From positions 1 to 45,743 of the forward strand of contig NZ_JAQGKZ010000074.1 in NCBI RefSeq assembly GCF_028289855.1: a stretch of DNA of 45,743 bases. The letters run 5' to 3'. This document shows, piece after piece, positions 27,559-34,865 of this stretch; the stretch's first letter is position 1; each line of letters opens with the position of its first letter. The position numbers were made by a program, and so were the translations under genes. The stretch comes from Sphingomonas bacterium (GTDB taxonomy: Bacteria > Pseudomonadota > Alphaproteobacteria > Sphingomonadales > Sphingomonadaceae). The notes beneath the pieces were generated by a model that saw nothing but the letters and a program-made list of their open reading frames with translations, had not been told where the DNA came from and did no database searches.

Positions 27559-27962
27559 GCGTGATGAAGGCGCTCTTTCCCTATGTCGCGGAAACTCGCG
27601 GGGTGGTGGTGCGCGTGTCGGTCAGCTTCCTCCCCGAACAGTCCGAGCCGGCGCGCGGGCGGTGGTTCTGGGCGTATCACGTGCGGATCGAGAATGAAGG
27701 ACCGGCGACGGTTCAACTGCTCACGCGCCACTGGGTCATCACCGATGGCCGTGGCGCGCGGCATTCGGTCGAGGGTGAGGGCGTGGTCGGCGAACAGCCG
27801 GTGATCGCGCCGGGCGGGTCGTTCGATTACGTCTCCGGCTGTCCGCTCGCGACGCCGACCGGACAGATGCAGGGCAGCTATCACATGATCGCCGAGGACG
27901 GATCGGCGTTCGACGTCGATATCCCCAAATTCGCGTTGCTCGCGCCGGCGGTCGGGGTTTAA
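27555..27962 (+). CDS. apaG: ApaG (Co2+/Mg2+ efflux-associated domain protein)
   Basis: A 135-residue single-domain protein with an FN3-like fold. Diagnostic stretches are RGRWFWAYHVRIENEGPATV, QLLTRHWVITDGRG, GEGVVGEQPVIAPGGSFDY and SGCPLATPTGQMQGSYHM. The family is named for an effect on cobalt/magnesium tolerance in Salmonella; its biochemical role is not settled. It starts at GTG 27555 overlapping the metZ stop (an ATG nine bases on is an alternative), and the LysR gene follows 15 bases after its stop. Confidence 0.94.
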   Translation: MSVMKALFPYVAETRGVVVRVSVSFLPEQSEPARGRWFWAYHVRIENEGPATVQLLTRHWVITDGRGARHSVEGEGVVGEQPVIAPGGSFDYVSGCPLATPTGQMQGSYHMIAEDGSAFDVDIPKFALLAPAVGV

Positions 27963-27977
27963 CGTGGAGCAGGGGGC

Positions 27978-28769
27978 ATGAAACGCACGCACCTCCCGCT
28001 CAACGGGCTACGCGTGCTCGATGCGGCGGCGCGGCATTTGTCGTTCACGCGCGCCGCCGACGAGCTGGCGGTGACCCCGGCGGCGGTCGGCCAGCAGATC
28101 CGCGCACTCGAGGATACGCTTGGCGTCGTGCTGTTTCGCCGCACCACCAAAGGGCTAGAACTCACCCCCGAGGGCGAAGCCGGACTCGCTGCGCTGCGCC
28201 ACGGGTTCCTCCAGTTCGAGGAAGCCGTCCGCGCGATGCAGGCGGGGCAATCGTCCAAGTCGCTGACCATCGCCGCGCCGCGCGACGTGTTGCATTGCTG
28301 GCTGATGCCGCGCCTCGCCGAAATCGCGCGCGACGATGGCGAACTCCGCTTCGTGCTGATCGCCGCCGATGAGGATCTCGACTTCACCCAGGCCAATCTC
28401 GACCTCGCGGTGCGCTGGGGCGAGGGGCCTGGCGAGCATGAGGGCGAAGCGCTCGAATCGGACGGCATGGTGACGGTCGAGCGACCCGGCGGCGGGGCGG
28501 ACACGCGGATTTCGTGGCCGGGCTGCCTCAACGACGATGCGGTGTCGCTGGTTCGCGTGGCCGATGCCGGGCTCGCGATCGACGCGGCGGCCGAAGGATT
28601 GGGCCGCGCGACCGTGCCCGAACTGCTCGCGCGCCGCAGCCTGGCTGGGGGCAGCATCGTCGCGGTCGGCGAGGCCAAGCCTTACCGGCTCGGCTATTGG
28701 CTGGTCGCGCCGCTCCCGCAATGGCGGCAGAAGAAGGTCAAGGCGCTGGTGGAGGCGCTGGGAGCGTGA
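27978..28769 (+). CDS. LysR-family transcriptional regulator (GcvA-like)
   Basis: A 263-residue regulator, shorter than the usual 300. The N-terminal helix-turn-helix is clear: PLNGLRVLDAAARHLSFTRA, ADELAVTPAAVGQQIRALED, LGVVLFRRT. The effector domain (about 90-263) has LTIAAPRDVLHCWLMPRLAE and VSLVRVADAGLAIDAAAEG. The start LPLNGLRVLDAAARHLSFTRA is typical of the GcvA subgroup. Unlike most LysR genes it is not divergent from a target but sits inside a same-strand set, with its stop overlapping the GTG start of the GNAT gene (28766-28769). Targets unknown. Confidence 0.92.
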   Translation: MKRTHLPLNGLRVLDAAARHLSFTRAADELAVTPAAVGQQIRALEDTLGVVLFRRTTKGLELTPEGEAGLAALRHGFLQFEEAVRAMQAGQSSKSLTIAAPRDVLHCWLMPRLAEIARDDGELRFVLIAADEDLDFTQANLDLAVRWGEGPGEHEGEALESDGMVTVERPGGGADTRISWPGCLNDDAVSLVRVADAGLAIDAAAEGLGRATVPELLARRSLAGGSIVAVGEAKPYRLGYWLVAPLPQWRQKKVKALVEALGA

Positions 28770-29317
28770 GCCTGCCGGTGATGGAGACCGAGCGGCTGGT
28801 GCTCCGCGCGCTGCGGGTCAAGGATGCCGAGGCGCTGCATCCGATGTATTCGGACGTCGACGCCAATTATTACGGCTCGCACCCGGCCACGGTGACGCTC
28901 GATGAGACGCGGGTCTCGCTGGAAAAAAAGGTCGGCGACACCGCCTGGCGCGGCTGGGCGATCACGCTGAAGGGCGACGACACCGCGATCGGCAACGTCG
29001 CCTGTTACGAGAAGCGCCAGGGCAAGGTGACCGAGATCGGCTACATGCTGCGCCGCGATCACTGGGGTCACGGCTATGTCACCGAAGCAGTTGCGGCGAT
29101 GATCGACCTGTTGTTCGCCGAGGGGCAGCGCCGCATCTTCGCCGACACCGACCCCGACAATAAGCCATCGATCGCGGTCGTCGAGCGGTTGGGCTTCACG
29201 CTCGAAGCGACGTTGCGCGCCGAGTGGGAGACGCACATCGGCGTGCGCGACAGTTTGATCTTCGGGCTTCTGGAGGACGAATGGCGGGCATCGCGCGAGA
29301 GGCGCAACGCATCGTGA
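28766..29317 (+). CDS. GNAT N-acetyltransferase, RimJ/RimL-like
   Basis: A 183-residue acetyltransferase. METERLVLRALRVKDAEAL is the usual RimJ/RimL-type N-terminus, YMLRRDHWGHGYVTEAVAAM carries the acetyl-CoA loop, and NKPSIAVVERLGFTLEATLR completes the domain. It would acetylate an amine on a protein or small molecule; the target is unknown. GTG 28766 is preferred: GGAGG lies ten bases upstream and the codon overlaps the LysR stop; ATG 28781 is a shorter alternative. Its end overlaps the start of the sulfotransferase-like gene. Confidence 0.88.
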   Translation: MSLPVMETERLVLRALRVKDAEALHPMYSDVDANYYGSHPATVTLDETRVSLEKKVGDTAWRGWAITLKGDDTAIGNVACYEKRQGKVTEIGYMLRRDHWGHGYVTEAVAAMIDLLFAEGQRRIFADTDPDNKPSIAVVERLGFTLEATLRAEWETHIGVRDSLIFGLLEDEWRASRERRNAS

Positions 29318-30495
29318 CACCGATCGATGAATTCATGGCGCGGGTGCTCGACGATCCCGCTGCGCAGGCGCGGCTCGCCGCGCCGACCGCCGTCCCGGAC
29401 TATGTCGAGATCGCGGTCGCGCTGGCGGCGGAATACGGTATCGCGCTACCGCCGGGCGACGTGGAGGCGCTTCTGCAGCCCGATCCATTGGGGCTCAGCC
29501 GCTTTGCCCCGGCGCCGGTGACGCTCGACCGCTGGCCTGGGCCGGGCTGGCTGCCGACGCGGTCGGTGCCGCACGCCAATCCTCCGGCGTTCGATTGGGC
29601 GTGGTTCGGCGACGCGCCGCTGCGCGAGCCGATGTACGAGGATTCGGTGCGGAACGCGGCGGCCTTGCCGTTCAACCGCATGTTCCGGACGCGGACATCG
29701 CTCGACGCTCTGATTGGCGATGCCGCCCATCACGACGTCGCCGCGCCTTCCGGGTTTGTCTTCCATATGTCGCGCTGCGGATCGACACTGGCGGGACGGA
29801 TGCTGATGGCGGTTCCCGGGCATGCCGTCGCGTCCGAGCCAGAGCCGCTCGACGCGGTGATCCAATGGGCGACGCTGTCGGGCGCGTCGCACGACGATCG
29901 GGTCGCCGCGTTGCGCGCGATCGTCGGCGCGCTCGGTCGCGACCGCACGGTCGGCCAGCGGCGTTTCTTCATCAAGTTCGATGCGTGGCACGCGCTGGCG
30001 TTGCCGCTGATCCGGGCCGCGTTTCCCGATGTGCCGTGGATATTCCTCTACCGCGATCCGGTCGAGGTGATCATGTCGCACCAGGCCGAGCCGGGATTGC
30101 ATTACGTACCCGGCGTGCTGCCGCCGGCACTGATTGGCATCGACACCGCCGACTCGACCAGCCCGGCCGATTACACCGCACGGATACTCGCCAGGATTTG
30201 CGGTGCGGCGGTTGACCATTGGCCGCTCGGCGGCGGCCTGGCGGTCCGGTTCGACGATATCTACGCCGCGATGACGACAACCGTTCCGGCCCATTTCGGC
30301 TTCCGGACGGAAGCGGATGAGCGCGCGGCAATGACGGCGGCGACGGCGGTCGATGCCAAGCGGCCGTCGGCGCCGTTCACGCCCGACAGCGTGGCAAAGC
30401 AGAAGATGGCGTCGGCCGACGTGATTGCCGCGGCGGCGCATGTCGCGCCGCACATCGCATCGCTCGACAGGCTCCGCCGGGATAGTGTACGGTGA
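29281..30495 (+). CDS. Sulfotransferase-like P-loop protein
   Basis: A 404-residue protein. The N-terminal part (1-60) is helical and short-chain rich. The core has FVFHMSRCGSTLAGRML, which resembles the 5' PAPS-binding loop, and later WIFLYRDPVEVIMSHQ, which resembles the 3' phosphate motif of sulfotransferases. Such proteins move sulfate from PAPS to a hydroxyl, though related P-loop proteins use other nucleotides. I chose ATG 29281 because GGAGG is four bases before it; GTG 29314, which overlaps the GNAT stop as GTGA, is the main alternative and would shorten it by 11 residues. It is the last of a packed set from metZ and lies 92 bases before the first tail-collar gene. Confidence 0.8.
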   Translation: MAGIAREAQRIVTPIDEFMARVLDDPAAQARLAAPTAVPDYVEIAVALAAEYGIALPPGDVEALLQPDPLGLSRFAPAPVTLDRWPGPGWLPTRSVPHANPPAFDWAWFGDAPLREPMYEDSVRNAAALPFNRMFRTRTSLDALIGDAAHHDVAAPSGFVFHMSRCGSTLAGRMLMAVPGHAVASEPEPLDAVIQWATLSGASHDDRVAALRAIVGALGRDRTVGQRRFFIKFDAWHALALPLIRAAFPDVPWIFLYRDPVEVIMSHQAEPGLHYVPGVLPPALIGIDTADSTSPADYTARILARICGAAVDHWPLGGGLAVRFDDIYAAMTTTVPAHFGFRTEADERAAMTAATAVDAKRPSAPFTPDSVAKQKMASADVIAAAAHVAPHIASLDRLRRDSVR

Positions 30496-30519
30496 CGTAA
30501 CTATTCGTGACTCGAGCGG

Positions 30520-30546
30520 GCCGAACGTGAAGACGGTCGGTTCGGC
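30520..30546 (+). other. Leader hairpin upstream of the first tail-collar gene
   Basis: GCCGAAC at 30520-30526 pairs with GTTCGGC at 30540-30546 in the 92-base gap between the sulfotransferase-like gene and the first tail-collar gene. No T run follows, so it is not an obvious terminator; it may be a leader structure or a processing site. Confidence 0.35.
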
Positions 30547-30587
30547 AACGACGACAATCTGCCGTCAGGGCAAGTGGGAGGAATATC

Positions 30588-31145
30588 ATGGCAACGCCGT
30601 TCATTGGTGAGATCGTCGGGTTTGGCGGGAATTTCGCGCCACGCAATTATTCGACGTGCCAGGGCCAGCTTCTGTCGATTTCGCAGAATACGGCGTTGTT
30701 CTCGATCCTGGGCACGACCTATGGCGGCAATGGCCAGACGACGTTCGCGCTGCCCGATCTTCAAGGTCGTGCGCCGATCGGGCAGGGCCAGGGGCCGGGG
30801 CTTCAGAACTATGTGCTCGGTCAGAATGGCGGCACCGAAAACGCGACGCTGCTGACCGGCAACCTCCCGTCGCACACGCACGCCGGCACGCTGAACGCCA
30901 ACCAGGTCAAGGCGACGGCACAGACGCCGCAGACCGGTTCGCTGCTGGCCCGGGCGGCGGATCCGTCGAACGCCGGTTCGACCCCGGAGATCTACGTTCC
31001 CACCGGGACCGCCGGTGCGCAGGTCGCGCTTGGCGGATTGACGGTTGGCAACACCGGCAACAACCTGCCCTTTTCGATCCTCAGCCCTTATCTGACGATC
31101 ACCTGGCTGATCGCGCTGTTCGGCATATTCCCGTCGCGTAACTGA
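30588..31145 (+). CDS. Phage tail collar (MdpB-like) protein 1
   Basis: A 185-residue protein with a phage tail collar domain in the first 70 residues (ALFSILGTTYGGNGQTTFAL, PDLQGRAPIGQGQGPG) and the LPSHTHAG motif near 93 that is typical of the microcystin-dependent protein (MdpB, COG4675) group. The second half is Gly/Thr/Asn rich and ends GIFPSRN. No signal peptide or membrane span. GGGAGGAA precedes the ATG. It shares 171 of 185 residues with the next gene, and both start MATPFIGEI and end FPSRN. No phage structural genes are nearby, so its assembly partner is unknown. The sulfotransferase-like gene lies upstream. Confidence 0.9.
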   Translation: MATPFIGEIVGFGGNFAPRNYSTCQGQLLSISQNTALFSILGTTYGGNGQTTFALPDLQGRAPIGQGQGPGLQNYVLGQNGGTENATLLTGNLPSHTHAGTLNANQVKATAQTPQTGSLLARAADPSNAGSTPEIYVPTGTAGAQVALGGLTVGNTGNNLPFSILSPYLTITWLIALFGIFPSRN

Positions 31146-31258
31146 CGATTGCAGGAAGGCTGTTCGGGACTCGGACCGTCGGCCTTCGCCATCCCTGAGA
31201 CGATGGTTTTTTCCGAGGATGGTAGATGTAGATCGGGACGATCAAGGGGAGACATATA

Positions 31259-31816
31259 ATGGCAACGCCGTTTATTGGTGAGATCATCGGGTTCGGCGGG
31301 AATTTCGCGCCGCGCAGCTATGCGCTGTGCCAGGGCCAGCTTCTGTCGATCGCACAGAACACGGCGTTGTTCTCGATCCTGGGCACGACCTATGGCGGCA
31401 ATGGCCAGACGACCTTCGCGCTGCCCGACCTGCGCGGTCGCGCGCCGATCGGGCAGGGCCAGGGGCCGGGGCTTCAGAACTATGATCTTGGCCAGGTGGG
31501 CGGCACCGAAAACGCGACGCTGCTGACCGGCAACCTCCCGTCGCACACGCACGCCGGCACGCTGAACGCCAACCAGGTGAAGGCGACCGCGCAGACGCCG
31601 CAGACCGGTTCGATGCTGGCCCGGGCGGCGGATCCGTCGAGCGCCGGTTCGACGCCGGAGATCTACGTTCCCACCGGGACCGCCGGTGCGCAGGTAGCAC
31701 TTGGCGGATTGACGATCGGCAACACTGGCAACAACCTGCCTTTCCCGATCCTCAGTCCCTATCTGACGATCAACTGGCTGATCGCGCTCGAGGGCATCTT
31801 CCCGTCGCGCAATTGA
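31259..31816 (+). CDS. Phage tail collar (MdpB-like) protein 2
   Basis: A 185-residue near-copy of the preceding gene. I count 14 differences: positions 10, 20, 22, 23, 32, 59, 76, 80, 119, 128, 153, 163, 172 and 178, several of them non-conservative (V76D, N80V, F178E). The DNA is also nearly identical, with a long unbroken identical run from about 31500 to 31579. AAGGGGA lies eight bases before the ATG. The 113-base gap to the first copy carries no repeat of the gene's leader. The gene ends before a perfect GCGA-loop hairpin shared with the convergent DUF6916 gene. Confidence 0.9.
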   Translation: MATPFIGEIIGFGGNFAPRSYALCQGQLLSIAQNTALFSILGTTYGGNGQTTFALPDLRGRAPIGQGQGPGLQNYDLGQVGGTENATLLTGNLPSHTHAGTLNANQVKATAQTPQTGSMLARAADPSSAGSTPEIYVPTGTAGAQVALGGLTIGNTGNNLPFPILSPYLTINWLIALEGIFPSRN

Positions 31817-31828
31817 CGAACCCCGACC

Positions 31829-31854
31829 GATCCGGCCGGGCGACCGGCCGGATC
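31829..31854. terminator. GCGA-loop hairpin between convergent tail-collar 2 and DUF6916 genes
   Basis: An 11-base perfect stem (GATCCGGCCGG at 31829-31839 and CCGGCCGGATC at 31844-31854) closed by GCGA, a GNRA-type tetraloop. No T run follows on either side, but its position 12 bases after one stop and overlapping the other suggests a bidirectional terminator. Confidence 0.6.
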
Positions 31855-32170
31855 AGTTGAACACCGCCTGATAATAATATCCGGGCGCGGCGCCGGGCTG
31901 GGCGATGGTCGGCGCGATATAGATCGTATCGGGACCGAACTTCCCGCTTTTCATCACGTACAGGCCGTCGACCAGCAGGATGTCGGGCGACGAGTGGAAG
32001 ATCAACGTGAACGGCGGCCGGTCATCGAACGCGCGCTGGCGCCCGGGGGTCGCTTCGACCAGCTTGAGCAACACGTTCTTCGGGTCGCAATGCACCTCGA
32101 ACGTCTGGCCGACCAGCGGCAGGAATTCTTCGATCTTGATCTGGCGCGGAAGCGGTTGAGTATCGGTCAT
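31853..32170 (-). CDS. DUF6916 family protein
   Basis: A 105-residue soluble protein. IKIEEFLPLVGQTFEVH, DRPPFTLIFHSSPDILLVDG, YVMKSGKFGP and the C-terminal YYYQAVFN match the DUF6916 family as I remember it; members sit beside tail-collar (MdpB) genes in many bacteria and have no known function. I chose the ATG at 32170 because GGGA precedes it; an upstream ATG at 32206 has no ribosome binding site. Its stop codon lies inside the hairpin shared with the convergent tail-collar gene. It is divergent from the GNAT gene at 32245. Confidence 0.75.
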   Translation of the reverse strand: MTDTQPLPRQIKIEEFLPLVGQTFEVHCDPKNVLLKLVEATPGRQRAFDDRPPFTLIFHSSPDILLVDGLYVMKSGKFGPDTIYIAPTIAQPGAAPGYYYQAVFN

Positions 32171-32244
32171 GACGTCCCGCGTAATCGGATGCCGGGAAGC
32201 GTTCAAGCATTCAGCGCCAATTTGGTATCGGGAAAGGAGAAGCC

Positions 32245-32775
32245 ATGGCTCACCGCGACGCAGAGCCGGATGCGGGCCACATGTTCGATCGGTTTTTTGC
32301 GCGCCGCGCGCCCGGGCTTCGGGTCGTGGCGGAGGAGGATGCGCATCGGCCGTTTCTGAGCGACCTGTTCGTCGCCTGCTCGCCCTTGCGCGGCATGTTG
32401 CCCGAGCCGGTGGTGCTGCAACAGGCGTCGCTCCGCGAAACCGCTTATCGAACCGATTACCCGTCGGCGATGCGCCGGATCGTGCTCGCGCAGGATAGGC
32501 CGATCGGGCGCATCATGGTCGATTGGTCCGCCGACGATGCGGCGATGCTGATCGATATCGCGGTAGTGCCCGACAAGCAGGGGGCCGGAGTCGCGACAGC
32601 TGTGGTGGGCGCGTACCTGGATGTCGCCGACCACCGGCGCCAGTCTGCCGCCTTGCAAGTGATGCGCGATAACCCCGCGCTCCATTGGTACGCGCGGCTG
32701 GGCTTTGCGCCGGTCGAGGCGCAGGATTTCGCCCCGTATATCGACATGACCCGCGAGCCGCGCGGCGGCGATTAG
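32245..32775 (+). CDS. GNAT family N-acetyltransferase
   Basis: A 176-residue acetyltransferase. IDIAVVPDKQGAGVATAVVG is the acetyl-CoA-binding strand-loop, and MRDNPALHWYARLGFAPVEA completes the domain; a stretch around PFLSDLFVACSPLRGMLPEP is poorly conserved in the general family. AAGGAGAAG lies just before the ATG. Its partner is unknown, but GNAT genes next to tail-collar genes and DUF6916 recur in bacteria, so it may acetylate a tail-collar protein (inference). Its TAG stop interlocks with the stop of the convergent beta-lactamase-like gene. Confidence 0.82.
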   Translation: MAHRDAEPDAGHMFDRFFARRAPGLRVVAEEDAHRPFLSDLFVACSPLRGMLPEPVVLQQASLRETAYRTDYPSAMRRIVLAQDRPIGRIMVDWSADDAAMLIDIAVVPDKQGAGVATAVVGAYLDVADHRRQSAALQVMRDNPALHWYARLGFAPVEAQDFAPYIDMTREPRGGD

Positions 32776-34079
32776 GGCAGTGTCGTGCTCGATGCGAGCA
32801 CCAGCGCGCGCGTCATCAACTGGCTGAATGCCAATGTCTCGACCCCGGCATCGGCGCGGTGCCAATTGCCCACCACCGCGAGCCAGCGACCGTCCTTGCG
32901 CCGCACCAGATAGTTGAGCGTGATGACGCCCGGCTCCGACCCGCCCTTGAACCCGACATAATCGAACTTGGCGCGGGTGCCGGCGTCGGTGCCCGGATTG
33001 ACCGCGAGCAGCGCCAGCGCAGTTTCGCCACTCTTGGTTCGCAGCCAGTCGAGCACCCCCGCGGTCTGCGCCGGGCTGGCGAACCATTCGAGCGTGTCGA
33101 TCGAGACCGGTTTGCCGCCGAAGATCGACGGATCGACCACGGTCGTGGCGAGGCGCGGCGCATTGGCGGCGAGCAGCGTGCGCCGCTCGACGGGCGCTGC
33201 CTTGGCCCAGGCTGCGGCAAGTCCGGCATTGGCCGGCGACTTGATCGCGAACATCTGGCGCGTGGTCAGCATCGGCGCGAGCCCCGGTGCGCCCGCCGCC
33301 GTGACGAACCCGTCGAGCTTCGCACCTTCGAGCGACACCAGCGTGTCGGTCGCGGTATTGTCGCTGATCGAGATCATCAGCGTCGCGAGCGTCTGGAGCG
33401 TGACCGGGCTGCCCGCGGGCCAGCTTTGCGTGATGCCCGACGGCAGCGAGGGTGGGCCGACCGGGACGACATCGGCCCATTTGCGCTCGCCCGCGGCGAC
33501 TTCGCGTGCGAGTTCGCCCAGCACCCATAATTTGAACGCCGACCCGAGCGGCGCGGTGCGGTCGGGCTCGGCCCCCGCGACCAGTTTGGGCACGCCTTCG
33601 CCCAGCGCATAAATGCCGAACCCGCTCGCGCCGGGCAGCGCGCGGAAATCGGCGGCGAGCTTGTCGACCGTGTCGCCCGCGATCTCGGTGCCGGTGAAGA
33701 GCAGCCCGATGGCCGCATGCGGCGGGGCGGGATCGACCGCCAATTGCACGGTGACGATCCCGCGTTCGAACCGCAGCCGGACGGTCGCTGCCCAGGCACT
33801 TATCGCGACGATCGATTCGACCGCGATCGGCTTGCCCATCTGCGCGGTCACTTGCGCCACCACGGCGTCCCATTTGTCGCGCGGCAAGGCGGCGTGGAAG
33901 GCGGGTGAGAAATAGGCGTCGAAATCGCCCGCCCCTGCAATCAGTCCCACCAATTCGCCCGCGCGCGCGCCCAGTGCCGGATCGGCGACTGTCGTCGATG
34001 TAGAGGGTATGGGCGCCGGCGTTTGCGCGAATCCGGGTTGAGAAATGCCCAGTAATAGAACGGCGATCAGCGTGCGCAT
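32772..34079 (-). CDS. Class A beta-lactamase-like serine hydrolase, exported
   Basis: A 435-residue protein with a signal peptide (MRTLIAVLLLGISQPGFAQ). Residues 30-130 look like a small DUF3887/NTF2-type domain, followed by a serine hydrolase domain carrying the SxxK motif in LGSAFKLWV (Ser180, Lys183), the SDN motif (Ser239-Asn241) and FKGGSEPG in place of the usual KTG. All three active-site elements of class A beta-lactamases are therefore present. Whether it cleaves beta-lactams or another amide or ester is not determined; the added N-terminal domain is unusual for resistance enzymes. AAAGGGGAAAG precedes the start. It lies between the GNAT gene and the third tail-collar gene, opposite in direction to both. 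Confidence 0.85.
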   Translation of the reverse strand: MRTLIAVLLLGISQPGFAQTPAPIPSTSTTVADPALGARAGELVGLIAGAGDFDAYFSPAFHAALPRDKWDAVVAQVTAQMGKPIAVESIVAISAWAATVRLRFERGIVTVQLAVDPAPPHAAIGLLFTGTEIAGDTVDKLAADFRALPGASGFGIYALGEGVPKLVAGAEPDRTAPLGSAFKLWVLGELAREVAAGERKWADVVPVGPPSLPSGITQSWPAGSPVTLQTLATLMISISDNTATDTLVSLEGAKLDGFVTAAGAPGLAPMLTTRQMFAIKSPANAGLAAAWAKAAPVERRTLLAANAPRLATTVVDPSIFGGKPVSIDTLEWFASPAQTAGVLDWLRTKSGETALALLAVNPGTDAGTRAKFDYVGFKGGSEPGVITLNYLVRRKDGRWLAVVGNWHRADAGVETLAFSQLMTRALVLASSTTLP

Positions 34080-34223
34080 CTTTCCCCTTTCATGCCACCG
34101 CGTCGACCGAGCAGGCGAGGCGGCACAACCTAACGCATAATAACCCTTGCGATCCATGGATTACGGCAACATTGTCGATCCGAACGGGCCGCCGCCCGTC
34201 GATTCATTTCAGGGGAGCGTACT

Positions 34224-34781
34224 ATGTCGAACGTGTATCTCGGCCAGATCGTCCAGTTCGGTTTTCAGTTTGCGCCGCAGGGGTTCCAATATTGCAACGG
34301 CGCGACGCTGCCGATCTCGCAATATTCCGCATTGTTCTCGCTGCTCGGCACGCAATATGGCGGCAACGGAACGCAGACGTTCCAGTTGCCCAACCTGAAC
34401 GGTCGTGCGGCGATCGGACAATTCCAAAGCCCCGGCACGTCGAACTATGTGATCGGCCAGTCGGGCGGAAGCGAATCGGCCACGCTGAACATCACCAACC
34501 TGCCGGCGCACACCCACACCGGCACGCTGAGCGCCAATCAGACCAAGGCGACACTGCAGACGCCGCAGGCCGGTGCGCTGCTGGCCCGGGCGGCCGACCC
34601 GTCGAGCGCCGGTTCGACGCCGGAAATCTACGTCCCCGCCGGTACGGCAGGGACGCAAGTCGCGTTGGGCGGGGTGGTCACCAATCCTACAGGCAACAAC
34701 GTGCCGTTTTCGATCATCCAGCCGTATCTGACGATCAACTATTGCATCGCCACGTCGGGGATTTACCCGTCGCGTAACTAG
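34224..34781 (+). CDS. Phage tail collar (MdpB-like) protein 3
   Basis: A 185-residue, more distant relative of the two tail-collar genes at 30.6 and 31.3 kb. Shared landmarks are ALFSLLGTQYGGNGTQTFQL, the LPAHTHTG motif, LLARAADPSSAGSTPEIYVP and the ending PSRN; the N-terminus differs (MSNVYLGQIVQFGFQFAPQG). The collar domain and length are the same, so it is a paralogue of an older split. GGGGAG precedes the ATG. It is convergent with parE and separated from it by a GCGA-loop hairpin, and divergent from the beta-lactamase-like gene. Confidence 0.9.
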   Translation: MSNVYLGQIVQFGFQFAPQGFQYCNGATLPISQYSALFSLLGTQYGGNGTQTFQLPNLNGRAAIGQFQSPGTSNYVIGQSGGSESATLNITNLPAHTHTGTLSANQTKATLQTPQAGALLARAADPSSAGSTPEIYVPAGTAGTQVALGGVVTNPTGNNVPFSIIQPYLTINYCIATSGIYPSRN

Positions 34782-34788
34782 ATCGTGT

Positions 34789-34818
34789 TCGAGCCGGCCG
34801 GGCGACCGGCCGGCTCGA
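34789..34818. terminator. GCGA-loop hairpin between tail-collar 3 and parE
   Basis: A 13-base perfect stem with arms at 34789-34801 and 34806-34818 around a GCGA loop (34802-34805). The CCGGCCGG-GCGA-CCGGCCGG core equals that of the hairpin after tail-collar 2. No T run. Likely a shared bidirectional terminator for the convergent genes. Confidence 0.6.
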
Positions 34819-34865
34819 TCGGCAAGCGTCGGCGGGTAACGGCCGGGCGCGAAGCTCCGCCGCAC

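Noticed and set aside
29281..34781. Prophage
   Set aside because: Only collar-type genes are phage-like; no capsid, terminase, portal, integrase or attachment repeats are visible.
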